This document shows, in pieces, positions 44,360 to 55,651 of a DNA stretch of 64,000 bases. Source of the DNA: Vanrija pseudolonga (Eukaryota; Basidiomycota; Tremellomycetes; Trichosporonales; Trichosporonaceae). Numbering within the stretch: position 1 is the stretch's first letter; each line of letters begins with the position of its first letter. The notes beneath the pieces were generated by a model. That model did not search any database and was not told the DNA's origin. It worked only from the letters and a program-made list of their open reading frames with translations. The stretch lies in the NCBI RefSeq assembly GCF_020906515.1, contig NC_085853.1, positions 1,426,001-1,490,000 of the forward strand, given 5' to 3'. A program made the translations under genes and the position numbers.

Positions 44360-45110
44360 CTAAAACTTCACGCGCACACCATGCTGGATCTTTGGGCCCC
44401 ATCTATGTATCATAATGTGGAGGACGACACGAAAAGGCCGGCAAGGGAAGGAAGGTCGAGGGGAGAAGGCAAGGCCGAGGAGGGAGCCGAGGTCGAAGAG
44501 GAGACGTCCAAGGGGAGAGGGCCGCGGCCAGCCGAACGGGATGACGAATAGAGAGAAGCAAGAGAGACGATCCGAGTGCAGATGCCATACCAAGTAACCG
44601 TAGACCATGATGAGAAGAAAGTAGCCGTCAGCGAAACATTCACCCCGGTCCGTCCGAGGCCACACCCACCCTCGGAACTTCTTAGGCGGCTTGGGCTTGT
44701 TGATAAACGTCGAGGGCGCCAGTCCCTCCGAGTAGCGCGAGAATGCCCAGAGTGCGTACCTGCAACGTTAGGCGTCGTCTCCGACCGGCAATCCCACCTC
44801 CGGTCCTTGATGCCCAGTCCGGCCTCCTCGAGCGCGGGTCCGCCCTTGACATAGAGCTCGGTGAGGGCCTCCCACGTCTCGGCCTTGTCCGCGAGCTTCT
44901 TGTCGGCGTTGCGGCCGATCTTGGCCAGCAGGTCGGCGGGGAGCGGCGTCTCGCCTGGGCGTCGTCGTGTGTCAGTTGACTCGAGGAGGAAGACTGCCGT
45001 CGCAACTCACGGTGTGCCCGCAGAGGCTGCTTGGCGAGCACGCGTGCCGAGGTCGACAGGGAGCGTGCTGTCGTCAGGCTTGACGTCGAGGCACGGAGAG
45101 CGGCGAACAT
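44360..45110 (-). CDS. FYV4: mitochondrial small ribosomal subunit protein mS41 (FYV4)
   Basis: IGR-motif protein of the mitoribosome small subunit, about 120 residues. Four exons: MFAALRASTSSLTTARSLST, a Ser/Arg-rich mitochondrial presequence; ETPLPADLLAKIGRNADKK and TWEALTELYVKGG through GLGIKDR; YALWAFSRYSEGL through KPKPPKKFRG; and, after an intron of about 270 nt, WGPKIQHGVRVKF and stop. The IGR signature (KIGR...W..L...L...GI..RRY.L.....Y) is complete across the second and third exons. Splice phases agree at each junction. The last intron is long for this genome, so its 3' site is the least certain part. Confidence 0.85.
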
Positions 45111-45433
45111 GTCTTTTGTTGTTGTTGTGGTCGTTTGACGTGTCTGACAGCCCAGTTTGCCGCAAAACCGAAATCTCGCGAGAGTAGGAAGTGGTGGTGG
45201 TGGGTGAAGGTGGGTGGTAAGTAGGGGTAGTGAGTAAGGAATGTGCACTGCTGGGCGGTTGTTGGGCCTGGTGCGTGCCTGGTAAGCGGTGATGATCGCT
45301 TGGGTCGCGGGCATGCCACTCGAAGCCCGCTCCTGGCTGTCCGCTGCCGCGGCGCGGCAATGGACAAAACGACGTCTGACGCTGTGCAGCGTGCGTGCTA
45401 CGGCTGCCAGCTGCCAGGCCAGGCTGCTCCGCG

Positions 45434-45434
<1 letters not shown>

Positions 45435-45486
<52 letters not shown>
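45435..45486. repeat. (CA)n microsatellite
   Basis: About 26 uninterrupted CA dinucleotides between mS41 and the F-BAR gene. Likely length-polymorphic. Confidence 0.97.
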
Positions 45487-45487
<1 letters not shown>

Positions 45488-45735
45488 ACACCCCCTTGTC
45501 CTCCTCATCCACTCGTCCCCCCCTTTGTTCTCTCCTCCTCCAACACACATCCATCACACACGCCTACACGGCGATACAGGCTGATCATCCACAGAGCAAG
45601 CATCCAACACGCTATCTTGCTCTGGAAATCCTCGCCTTGCCCTCTTACAATCAAAACATACATCGCCACTCGCGAGCCGAGTCCCGAGCCTCGAGCACTG
45701 TTTAGATCGCCATCGCCGCCGCCGCAGCAGCCGCA

Positions 45736-48700
45736 ATGGCAGACAACGCAGCCGGCCCGGCGCGCTCACAGTCGACCACCTCCCTCGCCCGCTTACACCA
45801 CGGCGGCCTCGCTAACGGCAGCGCACCGCCCGCCCCCGACGAGACCTCGGACCCCGCCCTCGACTTCTGCAATGCCTTCTGGGGCCCAGGTGACCGCGGC
45901 TATGAGGTCATCATGGCCAGGCTGCGTGGAGCATCGAGGACCATCGAGGAGCTGAGGCAGTTCTGGAAGGAGCGGTGAGTTGATACCAGGAGAGGGCGGA
46001 GGGAAGGGGCCGCGGGGACCGGCGCGGCAGGGCGTTGGGTTGGGCTCGAACTGCTGGCTGTTGTTTGTTAGGGAAGAGTGGGGGGTGGATCGCAGGGCTG
46101 GTGGCGCCGAGCCAACTCGGTGGGCTGGGAGCGATCCTCTTGGCTAGCGTCAGGCTGGTGACGGGGATGGTCCTCCTGCCAGCTCACTGGATTGCTCAGT
46201 GGATGTTTCCCAGAGGGACGTCGCCTTCCTCGAGACCGGCTCGCAGAAGACAAGGCGAGCCGACGTGCGGCCCAGTTCGCACGAGGCTCGGACGTCAACA
46301 TGGTTCTCTGCGCTCGTTCCCTCGGGCTCGAATGTTTATATTTGCGCATTGACACTAACCTTCGCAGCGCTGCCATCGAAGAGGAGTACGGCAAGCGCCT
46401 GCAGAAGCTCTCAAAGCTTCCCCTCGGCAGGGACGAGATCGGAGACCTCGCCGCCTCTCTCCAGTCTATCCAGGACGAGACAGCCGCCCAGGCGTCGTAC
46501 CATCTCAGCCTCAGCACCGACCTGCACCAGGTGGTCGAAGTTCCCACCACTGAGCTCGCAAACCGCTACGCCCATCTCAAGAAGGGTATCCAGGCCAGCG
46601 TTGAGAAGGCGTGGCGGAACAAGGGCTTACAGGAGGGACATGTGACCAAGGTGAGCCGATACTTTTTTGCGGACGGCGCCGCGCGCTGCGCGCTGCGGGC
46701 AACTGGAGCTAACGCCGACCCCCCAGGCCCGCGAGCGCTATGAGTCGGACTGCCTCAAGCTCAACTCGTACACGGCCAACACGCAGCTCGTGCAGGGTAA
46801 AGAACTGGAGAAGATCCATGGCAAGGTCGACCGCGTGCGGCAGACCATTGGCAGCAACGAGCAGGACTTCCGCAACTTTGTTAGTGTCCTCGAGGGCACG
46901 ACGCAAAAGTGGGAGAACGAGTGGAAGTCGTTCACCGATGTGAGTGGAGGGAGTGGGCGAGGGGGGTCAGGCGCTAATTCTGCCAGCAAGTCCAAGACCT
47001 CGAGGAGGACCGTCTGTCCCAGACCAAGGACATTGCATGGTCGTACGCCAACCAGGTGTCGCAGGTCTGCGTGGAGGACGACAGCGTAGGTGGCATGCGC
47101 TTCTTCAATTTGCTCACACCCAGTCATGCGAGCGCATCCGCGAGCGGCTCGAGCAGTTTGAGCCTGCCAACGACATGGTCAACTTTGTTCGCGGCTGGGG
47201 CACTGGTGACCAGATCCCCGACCCGCCGAGGTTTGTCAACTACTCTGTCGGCCAGAACCCCCCCACCCCGACTTTCCACACTGCCACGTTCAAGCGTGTT
47301 GCAGCGAAGGCACCCCTGAGGCCGGTATCGATTCCCAATGCCGATCAGGAGCCAGAACCTGTGGCTGAGCCTGCACAGCAGAGGACGGCGTCACCAGACA
47401 CCTACCAGCCCCCAGCGCCGCCGCCCGTGCCGAAGGAGGATCCATTCAGCCCGCCCCGCGAGGAGCCTTTCACGCCGCCCACTGACGGTGTTGAACGCTT
47501 GATTCTGCGCGACGACGGCCCGACACCCTCTGTCCCACCAGCTGCCTCGCGCTCGCCCAAGCCACCAGTCGGCGGCGTCGCCCTCCCTGGCCTCGCCGCT
47601 GGTGTTGTTGGAGCCGCAGCCGGTGCTGCTGGCATCGGAGCAGCCATTGGAGGATACAAGAACTCTCACCCACCGCCTGTGGCGACCGCATCGCCCCCTA
47701 CCCAGACCATTGACATGCCACCGCCACCTGTTCCGCAGGCGTACCAGGGACCTCCCAGCCCGAGCGCGCGTGACGTTCTGGACGAGGATGACCCGATGGC
47801 CCGCGCGCTTGCCGAGCTCCGTCGCGACCCTCCTGGGTCCAATGTCCGCAGACAGCGTTCGCAGAAGCGCCCCGGCTCGGTCTACTCGACGAGTGGCTCA
47901 ATCCGCAGCAACAACCTGGGGGCGGGCGGTGCCCCATCTGCGTCGCCGGCGCCTGGAGGCAATTACTACCCGGGCCAACAGCGCGTGTCGGTCGACAGCG
48001 GCCTTATCCCTCCTGCTGGCGGACACACCGCCGCTCAGCTTGCCAAGTCCAAGGCGGACTTTGACAGCGGACGCGGCAAGCAGAGCGTCAACTACTCCAG
48101 CTACGGTGACGACATTGTCGGCGGTCACCCGTCGCGGCCGTCTTCGCCTGCTGCCCGCTCTCCTTCTCCATCTGCAGCTATGATGCAGCCCCCAACTCAG
48201 CCTGCGACTCACCCCGCCGACGCTGTGCTTCAGCAGTACGGTCAGGCGTTCCCGGGTGAACGTAGCCGTTCGCGCCCTGCTTCCGTCTACTCGAACCACT
48301 CGCGTGCGCCGTCTATCAACGAGTCGGCCGTGACGTCGTCGGTTGCCCCCGAGCGGCCTCTTGAGGGCTTTGCCGGCATTGGCGCGGGTGGACGCAGCCC
48401 GTCGCCTGCGCCCAACAAGCAGTTCCGCTCGCCGTCGCCTGGCCCTGGTGGCCATGGCGTCCTCGGCCCGCAGAACCTCGGCATCTCACTCGACGCATCG
48501 GGAGGTGTCGCGCAGGACTCGATGGCCGAGGCCTACCGTCGGCAGTATGAGCAGCAGAAGCAGCAGTCTGGCCACGAGCGCCAGCCGTCGCTTCAGCAGC
48601 CTCCAGTCGACCCTCAGCGTCCGACGTCGCAGCACTCGTACCACGCGCCGAGCCAGCAGCAGCAGCAGCCGGCAGCGGGTGGCTATGTGCCCCCCGCACC

Positions 48701-49612
48701 GGCGCCTTTCTCACAGTATGCGCCGGCTCCTAGCCAGAGCAGCTACTACCCCAGCTCCACGAACCAGTACAACCCGGCTCAGCGACAGCCGTCCCAGCCG
48801 GCGCCTCAGCAGCAGCCGCCACAGTCACAATACCAGCCCCCTCAGCAGCAAGGATACCAGCCAGCGCAGCAGCAGCAGCCGCAGCAGCCACCGCAACAGC
48901 CACAGCAACAGCAGCAGCAGTACGACCAGTATGGCAGACCACTGCAGGGCCAGGCGCCGAGCGGCTACGCTCAGCACTCGCACCAGTCGTCGCAGTCATA
49001 CTCGGGTTACGGCCAGCCTCCACAGCAGCAGCAGCAGCAGCAGCAACCAGGCTACGGCGGCTACCAGCAGAACTCGTACTCGAAGCCGCCCGAGCCTCAG
49101 CCATACCGCGCACCATCGCCCCAGCCTGCAGCTCAGCAGTACCGGGCGCCGTCGCCTCAGCCTGCCGCCCAGCAGTACCGCGCGCCATCGCCTCAGCCCG
49201 CTGCGCAGCACTACCGTACGCCATCGCCCCAGCCGCAGCAGCCGGCGATCCACCAACAGGCGTCACAAGACTCGTACCTCACGCAAAACCAGTCGCAGTA
49301 CAACCGGTCGCCTAGCCCCCAGCCGGCCCTGCCACCGAACAACGCTCCGGCCACTGGCCAGTGGTCGAGCAATGGGCTCCCCATTTTATTCTGTGAGTGC
49401 ATTGTTTATGGACGCACAGCTGACATTCAGATGTTCAAGCACGATACGACTACCACGCTCAGTCTGCTGCCGAGTTCGACTTCCAGTCTGGCGACATTAT
49501 CGCCGTGACGTCTACACCAGAGGACGGATGGTGGTCTGGCGAGCTTCTCGATGAAGCGCGCCGCGTCGCCGGACGCACCGACTTCCCGTCCAACTTTGTC
49601 GAGCTGTTCTGA
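45736..49612 (+). CDS. F-BAR/SH3 cytokinesis scaffold (Cdc15/Imp2/Hof1-like)
   Basis: Membrane-bending scaffold of the contractile ring. Start MADNAAGPARSQ; F-BAR domain of about 250 residues over five exons: DFCNAFWGPGDRGYEVIMARL, then after an intron of about 394 nt RAAIEEEYGKRLQKLSKL, then ANRYAHLKKGIQ, ARERYESDCLKLN, and CERIRERLEQFEP with FVRGWGTGDQIPDPPRF. A disordered, Pro/Ser/Gln-rich middle of about 700 residues follows, including four copies of a 12-residue repeat. After a last intron the C-terminal SH3 domain reads YVQARYDYHAQSAAEFDF, GDIIAVTSTPEDGWWSGEL and FPSNFVELF, with the ALYDY, WW and PxNY-like surfaces recognisable. Domain order and terminal SH3 match Cdc15/Imp2/Hof1. It may act in the same pathway as the kinase at 4117-9545. 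Confidence 0.92.
49102..49245 (+). repeat. 36-bp coding tandem repeat
   Basis: Four near-identical units encode YRAPSPQPAAQQ (the last is YRTPSPQPQQP) within the disordered part of the F-BAR protein, about 250 bp before the SH3 exon. Confidence 0.85.
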
Positions 49613-50217
49613 GCGCTTACGAAGGATATGAGACACGAGAGAGAGGGGGGAGGGAGGGGGGGAGGGGGAGTGCCGTCGGAGAGGATGTCGGGGAGGAGGT
49701 CGGTCGGAGAGAATGTCGAGACATCTCTAGAGGATGCTAATGGCGATGCATGGATGAACGCGTCAGCGTCAGTGTTTGGCTAGTGAGCTGTGCAGACCGC
49801 CGGGTTGGAGCTGGGGTTGAGATTGGGTGCGTGTTATCGCGAGGATTGCCCGGCGCCGAGCGCGTAGCCGAGACGACTGAGCGAGTGATGCATGTGTTTC
49901 GAGGCCGACGGCCCAAAAGTTGAAATCCACCGAGCCGAGCTTTGCGCGTGTTTCACGGGCGAGGCAAGGCGGCGGGCGGCGCGTCTGTGCGTGCGTCACA
50001 GGCAGCAGGCAGGCATCAGAGCCAAAAGGCACTTCGGCCAAGGCCCCCTGGAAAATCATGTCACGTCACTGGGCGCCGTTTCTGGCGACACGCCGCGACG
50101 CAACGGTCTATATCAATATATCAAGAAGCCACTTGTCGGGCTCGCTGCAGTCTTCTTCTTCTCCTCCCACACTTCCTTCTATCCCATCCACAACCCCATC
50201 CCTCACACACCCACACC
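49613..50217. other. intergenic region, F-BAR gene 3' end and SDR promoter
   Basis: Six hundred bp. A purine-rich GAGAGAGGGGGGAGG tract follows the F-BAR stop. TATATCAATATATC at 50109-50122 lies about 100 bp upstream of the dehydrogenase start and may be its TATA element. No gene seen. Confidence 0.5.
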
Positions 50218-51632
50218 ATGTCCACCTGGTCCTGGATCTCATACTACGCCCAGGCGATCGCGCAGGCCGGTATCCCCATCATCCCGTTCTCCAAGTCGCC
50301 GCACTGGAGCCCCGAGGAGCTGGGCGATCAGCGTGGCAAGGTATGTGTCGTCGGGTCCGGATAGCGGCTGCTGCGCATGCGCATGCGCCTGCGCCGTTAT
50401 CATCATCGCCCGTGTCCCCCGTTTGCCCGCTCCCCCGCTCACGCCCCCAGGTCATCCTCATCACGGGCGGCAACAGCGGCACAGGGTACCAGACCGCACG
50501 CCAGTACTACGCGCACGGCGCCAAAGTCTACATTGGCTGCCGGAGCCCCGAGCGCGCAGCCGAGGCGATCGAGAACATCAAGAAGGGCGGCGACATCGAC
50601 CTGTATGGCGAGTGGAGCTTCACGCCCGTCGACGCGGCCAAGGCGGGCAGCGTCGAGTTCCTCCAGCTCGACCTTGCCGACCTCGAGAGCGTCGGCCGTG
50701 CGGCCAAGGAGTTTAACGCCAAGGAGCAGCGCCTGGATGTGCTCTTCGCCAACGCCGGTGTCATGGCCTCGCCGGTCGGCATGAGCACCGTCCAGGGCTA
50801 CGCGCTGCAGTTTGGGACTAATGTGAGTGGGCTCGGTGCGAGCGTCAGCGAGCGGGGGGTAGAGGGTGGCATGACCGCTGTAACCTCCTCGCCTCGCCCT
50901 TGCTCGTGAGATGACCTGGGACACACGCTAACCACTGCTCTCTCTCTCTCCTTCCCATCCCACCTCGCTCGCTCGCTCGCATGCTCGCCGCCACAGGTCC
51001 TCGGCCACCAGCGCTTCATCGCCGAGCTCCTCCCCCTCCTCAGCGCCACGTCCCGCGCCAACCCGTCCAACCCTGCGCGCCTCATCTCGCTCGCGTCCCT
51101 CGGACAAATGTTCGCGCCCAAGGGCGGTATCGACTACGACGCGCTCCGTGCCGGCGGCAAGCAGCTGGACAAGTGGGCCGAGTACGGCCTCAGCAAGTGG
51201 GGCAACGTCGCGCTGGCCAAGTACGTCGACACGCACTACGGCCCCGCGTCGGGCGTCGACGGCCCGATCATCGCCATCTCGGTGCACCCCGGTGTCGTGG
51301 CGACCAACCTCGCGCGCCATGTCGCCGACACGTCAAGCAAGGTGTACAACGCTGCTCTGGTGAGTAGACGGAGCCGGGGACGGGGGATTGGCAAGAGGAG
51401 ACAAGAGCAATCTGATGCTGACGACCCCGTCTAGCCCCTCTTCAACGTCCGCGCGTCAAAGGGTACCCTCAACCAGCTGTGGGCTGGCGGCGCCGACGTC
51501 GAAACCGCCCGCAAGCTCTCGGGTCACTACGTCGCGTGCTACCAGACCCAGTCGCCGTACCGTCCCGACATTGACAACGCGGGTGCCGTTGACAAGCTGT
51601 GGGACTACTGCACCGCGCAGTGGAGCAAGTAG
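50218..51632 (+). CDS. short-chain dehydrogenase/reductase
   Basis: NAD(P)-dependent SDR resembling retinol dehydrogenase or WW-domain-oxidoreductase types; the substrate is unknown. Four exons. N-terminal MSTWSWISYYAQAIAQAG is partly hydrophobic and may bind a membrane. Cofactor motif TGGNSGTG (TGxxxGxG) directly after intron 1; CRSPERA is the Arg-bearing beta2 end, suggesting NADP; LDLADLESV supplies the adenine-side acid; NAGV; active-site YGLSK (YxxxK) with catalytic Ser in SLASLG. HPGVVATN is the post-catalytic loop. It ends YCTAQWSK. About 325 residues, standard for the family. Start chosen at 50218 as the first ATG. Confidence 0.9.
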
Positions 51633-51891
51633 GCGGGGTGTGGTGTGGCGCGGCGGGGCGGGGTTGAGAGGCGAAATGCGTGCCCGCAGAGGCGAGAAGG
51701 AGAGGGCGCGCAGAGGCGAAAAGTGCTCTCGCATACATTATGAAGCTAGATTGTCCTTTGTTCTTGTTACGATTCTATGCAGTTGGTTGTTTGTTGGTTT
51801 CTATGAGTAAAGGTGAAGCCGCAGCAACAACAACGTGCTTGCTTGCTGCCAAGCCAGCCTCGCCGACGTACGCTACTGTGCCCACCGCGCA
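51633..51891. other. convergent spacer
   Basis: A 259-bp spacer between the dehydrogenase stop and the stop of the first membrane-cluster gene. Nothing recognisable. Confidence 0.5.
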
Positions 51892-52674
51892 CTACGTCAT
51901 CATCTGCGTATTGACACCCCAGTACTCGACCTTGCGGCTCTCAATGAGTCGCAGTGCGCGCCTGTGCTCGAGGTATGCGTGCTGGGTGGGGCGGGGTGTC
52001 AGCTTCCTCTCCCCCCCTCTGGGCCCACTCACCACCACCACCCCAGCCATGATGACAATCGGCACGCCCGCGCCGATCGGCGCAGCGATAGTACAGCTGT
52101 TAATCACCCTCTGTGCCGCCTGCCTGTCGGGCGCGTACAGGGCGGAGAAGAACGCCTCGGACATGTCGGGCGAGATGGTGCGCGTCGCCGTGATCGTCGC
52201 GACGGGGGCCGCGGCCACGGGCTTGGCGAGCAGCGGCGCCGTGGCGAGCGCCGCCGTCGCCGTCGCCATGGACGACATGGACGACTTGCGCACCCACGTG
52301 CGGTTGATGTCCTCCGGCGGCGCGTTGGCGAGCATGTCGCGCGTGGCGCGGCGATATGTCCTCACTTTGACGAGGACGAGGGGGAGGACGAAGAGGGATA
52401 GTAGGAGGCACGGGACGATGGCGGCCGCGAGCAGGCCGTGCTGGCGTGCCCTCAGCGCGTCGAGCGCGCGCAGCTCGCGGCGCTCGTAGGTCGCGCCGGA
52501 GATTAGCGCGAGGCGGGTCACTGTTGTTGTTGACCGCGGTGGTGCGGCGGTGACGGACGAGGCGCGGGTGGTGGTCGTCATTAGCGCGGGTGAGGTCGAC
52601 GCGGCGAGCTGCGGGGCGGCTTGCACCAGGACGATGACCGACGCCGCTGCTAGTGCGAGAATGGGGCTGCGCAT
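51892..52674 (-). CDS. KVEYWGVN-family membrane protein 1
   Basis: 243 residues. Exons 52033-52674 and 51892-51981, with a 51-nt phase-0 intron. Signal peptide MRSPILALAAASVIVLVQAA; short Ser/Thr-rich ectodomain; span HGLLAAAIVPCLLLSLFVLP; cytosolic loop RRATRDMLANAPPEDINRTW; Ala-rich hydrophobic segment around APLLAKPVAAAP; second Thr-rich outer loop ending SALYAPDRQAAQRVI; last span APIGAGVPIVIMAGVVVV; tail HAYLEHRRALRLIESR-KVEYWGVN with five extra residues, TQMMT. It is the only member on the minus strand, divergent from member 2. The family is unknown to me. Location in plasma membrane or secretory pathway is inferred from the signal peptide. Confidence 0.82.
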   Translation of the reverse strand: MRSPILALAAASVIVLVQAAPQLAASTSPALMTTTTRASSVTAAPPRSTTTVTRLALISGATYERRELRALDALRARQHGLLAAAIVPCLLLSLFVLPLVLVKVRTYRRATRDMLANAPPEDINRTWVRKSSMSSMATATAALATAPLLAKPVAAAPVATITATRTISPDMSEAFFSALYAPDRQAAQRVINSCTIAAPIGAGVPIVIMAGVVVVSGPRGGERKLTPRPTQHAYLEHRRALRLIESRKVEYWGVNTQMMT

Positions 52675-53425
52675 GGCATGTATGTCGGCGTGCAGCACCT
52701 CACACGACCGACGACATCGGGGGATAAGTACTGGCATCATGGCGCGGTAACGGGCGGCAGGCAGGTCAGAATCGGCGAGTCGCCAAGCCAAGTGCCACTC
52801 CACACACGTGCGATGCGATGCGGCCGACGTGACCGGGGCAGATGAGATACTCCGCGCGTGTCGATTCGGTACGGCGACTGCGACCGTATTAAGCATAATG
52901 CCTAGAGGCACTCAGGTGCAGAGAAGCGCGGGGCACAGCAATGTGCGGGTGGGGTTGGTGGAGTGGTGCATCGCCATTGTTGTTGAGTCGACTCGCCATC
53001 TGTTCTCCGACTCGCGCTCCCCTTCGCTATGCCCACCCAGCTGGCTGTATCGCACGTGCCGTGCTCGTGCTCGTGGCTGCATTGCTTGCTCGCTCGACAC
53101 GGCGGCCGCGGGTGAGCATCCGATACAGACTGCAGTGCAGTGCATCACCTCGCCGAGGTCTACACCACATCCGCAGCACACAGCACTGGATCGGTGCTGC
53201 ACGAAATAAGCCGACCACGTCGGAGTGAGCAGTGCCGCACTAGCAGAGTCTTGGCAAGCACGTTTCTGGCAACAAGATCACGGTCGCGAGTAACGTCCGG
53301 CGCGAGTGATGGCGACTTGGGCGAGCGACGACGATGCAGCAGCAGCAGCAGTAGTAGTATAAGTCTGCCGAGTCGTGTGAGGTGTTCTCCCAGGCACAAG
53401 CAACCACCCCCACACGCCATACACA
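52675..53425. promoter_or_regulatory. divergent promoter of membrane-cluster genes 1 and 2
   Basis: A 751-bp region between two divergent starts. TATAAG at 53358-53363 lies about 65 bp before the start of member 2. AGCAGC and AGTAGT runs precede it. No gene seen inside. Confidence 0.5.
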
Positions 53426-54273
53426 ATGCGCATCATCCACCCCGCGTCTGCCTTCGTCGCACTCGCCGCGCTCGCCGTGGCACGCGCCGAGCCCCAGCTC
53501 GCAACCACCACCCCCACGCGCAACGTCACCTTCCCCACAGCGCGCACGTCCACCTTCAGGTCGACCGACACGGTGCTGCCGACGACCACGCGCACGCTGA
53601 TCGAGACGCGCTTCGCAGAGGGCACGCGGGCGGCGGACATCTCGTACGCGGCCGAGAGGCGCACGAACGCCGCCGAAGCGCGCGCGCAGGGCCTGCTGGC
53701 CGCGGCGATCGCGCCGATCGTCGTGCTGTCTATCGTGTTCGGGCCGTGCGTGTATATCGCGCTGCTGCAGTACGAGCGGCACACGCGCAAGATCATCGCC
53801 GACGCGCGCGCGGCGGACGTTAACCGCCCGTGGGGGGACGACGTCGAGCTCGCGCCCAAGGAACCTGAGCAGCCAGAGCCCTACGTCACCCCGTACGCGT
53901 CCCCCGCACCCGTGCCGCGCGGCGCGCTCGTCGCCGTCTCCGTCCCGCTGCTGGCCACGCCCGCCGCTGCGGCGCCTGCAGCCGTGAGCACGACCGTCAC
54001 GACGGCGTTCCGCAGCGCCGAGTCGTTCTTCGCGGACAAGTACGCGCCCCAGCGTGAGGCAGCCGAGCGGACCATACGGAACTGTACCATCGCCGCGCCG
54101 ATCCTGGCCGTCGCGCCGTTCCTCATCAGCGCGGTCGCGTTTGGCGTAAGTGGACTCTGGCTGTCGCTGGACTGCACATGCTTACCCATGCCACCACCTA
54201 GATCCTGTACGTCCGAAGAAGACGCGCGCTCGCCTTCGCCAAGCCAAAGGTCGAGTACTGGGGTATCAACTAG
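53426..54273 (+). CDS. KVEYWGVN-family membrane protein 2
   Basis: 263 residues. Exons 53426-54145 and 54202-54273 (56-nt phase-0 intron). Signal peptide MRIIHPASAFVALAALAVARA; Thr-rich ectodomain with one N-linked sequon (NVT); span LLAAAIAPIVVLSIVFGPCVYIALL cut after about 21 residues; loop YERHTRKIIADARAADVNRPW then VELAP; hydrophobic ALVAVSVPLLATPAAAAP; second outer loop SFFADKYAPQREAAERTI; last span APILAVAPFLISAVAFG; exon 2 encodes exactly 23 residues, ILYVRRRRALAFAKP plus KVEYWGIN. Family unknown; topology is inferred from hydrophobicity and the positive-inside rule. Confidence 0.85.
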
Positions 54274-54530
54274 ACGGACAGTTGGGTTCCGCTGGAACCG
54301 GGCCTGCCGGGCCTGGCGGGCCTGGCAACACGGGCACTTTATATCTTGTGGCAGTGATGAAGCGGTGTAGTAGCAGTCTCCCACCGGCGACGATTGGACG
54401 TCATCGCCAAGATGTGTACCGGTAACGTATGACACTGTGCGAGCCGGTGTGTCGCCACTGCTTGAGTGACATGCAAAGTCTTGTATATCACGGCCGTCTT
54501 CCCGGCCAGCAGGCCGCCACACCGACCAAG
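54274..54530. promoter_or_regulatory. promoter of membrane-cluster gene 3, duplicated block
   Basis: Contains GACGATTGG (inverted CCAAT) near 54388, GAGCCGGTGTGTCGCCACT at 54441-54459, and GTATAT about 48 bp before the start. The same three elements in the same order precede gene 4. Confidence 0.6.
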
Positions 54531-55375
54531 ATGCGTCGCCACATCAGCATCCTCGCCCTCGTCGTCGCGGCCGCCACGCTCGTGGGGGTGCACGCGCAAC
54601 TCTCGACACCCACTCCGGCCACCACTACTACCACCGCCGCGACGCGCACATCGACAGCAAGCACCCGGCGCAACGGGAGCACGATCACCCGAGTGATAGT
54701 GACCAAGACAGCCTCGCACACGTGGACACGCACTCATGCCGCCCAGAGAACGGGGTATCGCGCGACGTGGGACGCGAACAAACGCCGCGCCAAAGCACTG
54801 GAGCGGCAGGCGCACGCAATGCTCGTCTCGACCCTCGTGCTGGGCCTCGGGCTGTTCCTCGTCGCGCTGCCAGTGTTCATCGTCTTCCTGCGGCGGTACG
54901 ATAGGCGCACGCGGGATATCCTCGCTGATGCTGTCCCCGATGACATCAACAAGCCGTGGAAGGGGTACGAGATGGCGCCGGCGCCCCCCGGGCGACCAAA
55001 GTCAGGCAAGGCCGCCGTGGCCGCCGCCGCCGCCGCCGCCGCGCCGCTGCTCCTCGCCAAGCCCGCAGCAGCAGCGCCGACGACGTACAGCCTCTCGACG
55101 ACGACACTGTGGCCCGACGTGACCCTCACGCTGGACGACGACGTGTACTACGACCTGTGGTACAAGCCTGACCGGGATGCGGCCACGCGCAAGATCCACG
55201 CGCTGACCATCGCGCTGCCGGTGGTGGTCGGCGTGCCGCTCCTCCTGATGGCAGGCCTGGCACTCGTGCGTATTTGCCCCTGGTGACGCCGCGCTGACTT
55301 CAGAATGCCTATCTCCGCCACCGCCGGGCCAAGATCGTCGCGCGGCCAAAGGTCGAGTACTGGGGCGTTAACTGA
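54531..55375 (+). CDS. KVEYWGVN-family membrane protein 3
   Basis: 268 residues. Exons 54531-55265 and 55304-55375 (38-nt phase-0 intron). Signal peptide MRRHISILALVVAAATLVGVHA; Thr-rich ectodomain with one sequon (NGS); first span about 96-118 (LVLGLGLFLVALPVFIVFL); loop RRYDRRTRDILADAVPDDIN then KPWKGYEMAP; Ala-run hydrophobic segment ending PLLLAKPAAAAP; second outer loop with DDDVYYDLWYKPDRDAATRK; last span ALPVVVGVPLLLMAGLAL; tail of 23 residues, NAYLRHRRAKIVARP plus KVEYWGVN. The best-conserved example of the family pattern. Promoter and upstream flank are duplicated in gene 4. Confidence 0.87.
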
Positions 55376-55651
55376 GTTTGATTGCTTGTTTGCTTGTAGA
55401 TGCGATGCGATGCAGTGGTAGGTTCCGCTGGATCCGGGCCTGGGAGGGACGGACCTGCTTGGCGAGGTTGTGCCTTGTGAGAGAGAGACATGAAGCAGTG
55501 CAGTGACTCCCACTGACGACGATTGGCCGTGCCAAGACGGGCACACCGGCAACTTGTGCCGCTCACGCGAGCCGGTGTGTCGCCACTTCTCGCAAGACGT
55601 CTGGGTATATGAAGCCGTAGAAGGCTCACGACCAGTGGGTCGCCACACAAG
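55376..55651. promoter_or_regulatory. promoter of membrane-cluster gene 4, duplicated block
   Basis: GACGATTGG near 55517, GAGCCGGTGTGTCGCCACT at 55569-55587 (identical 19 bp to that before gene 3) and TATATGAA at 55606-55613, about 40 bp before the start. Confidence 0.6.

Noticed and set aside
45289-45705. Frames encoding long His-Thr runs
   Set aside because: Translation of the CA microsatellite.
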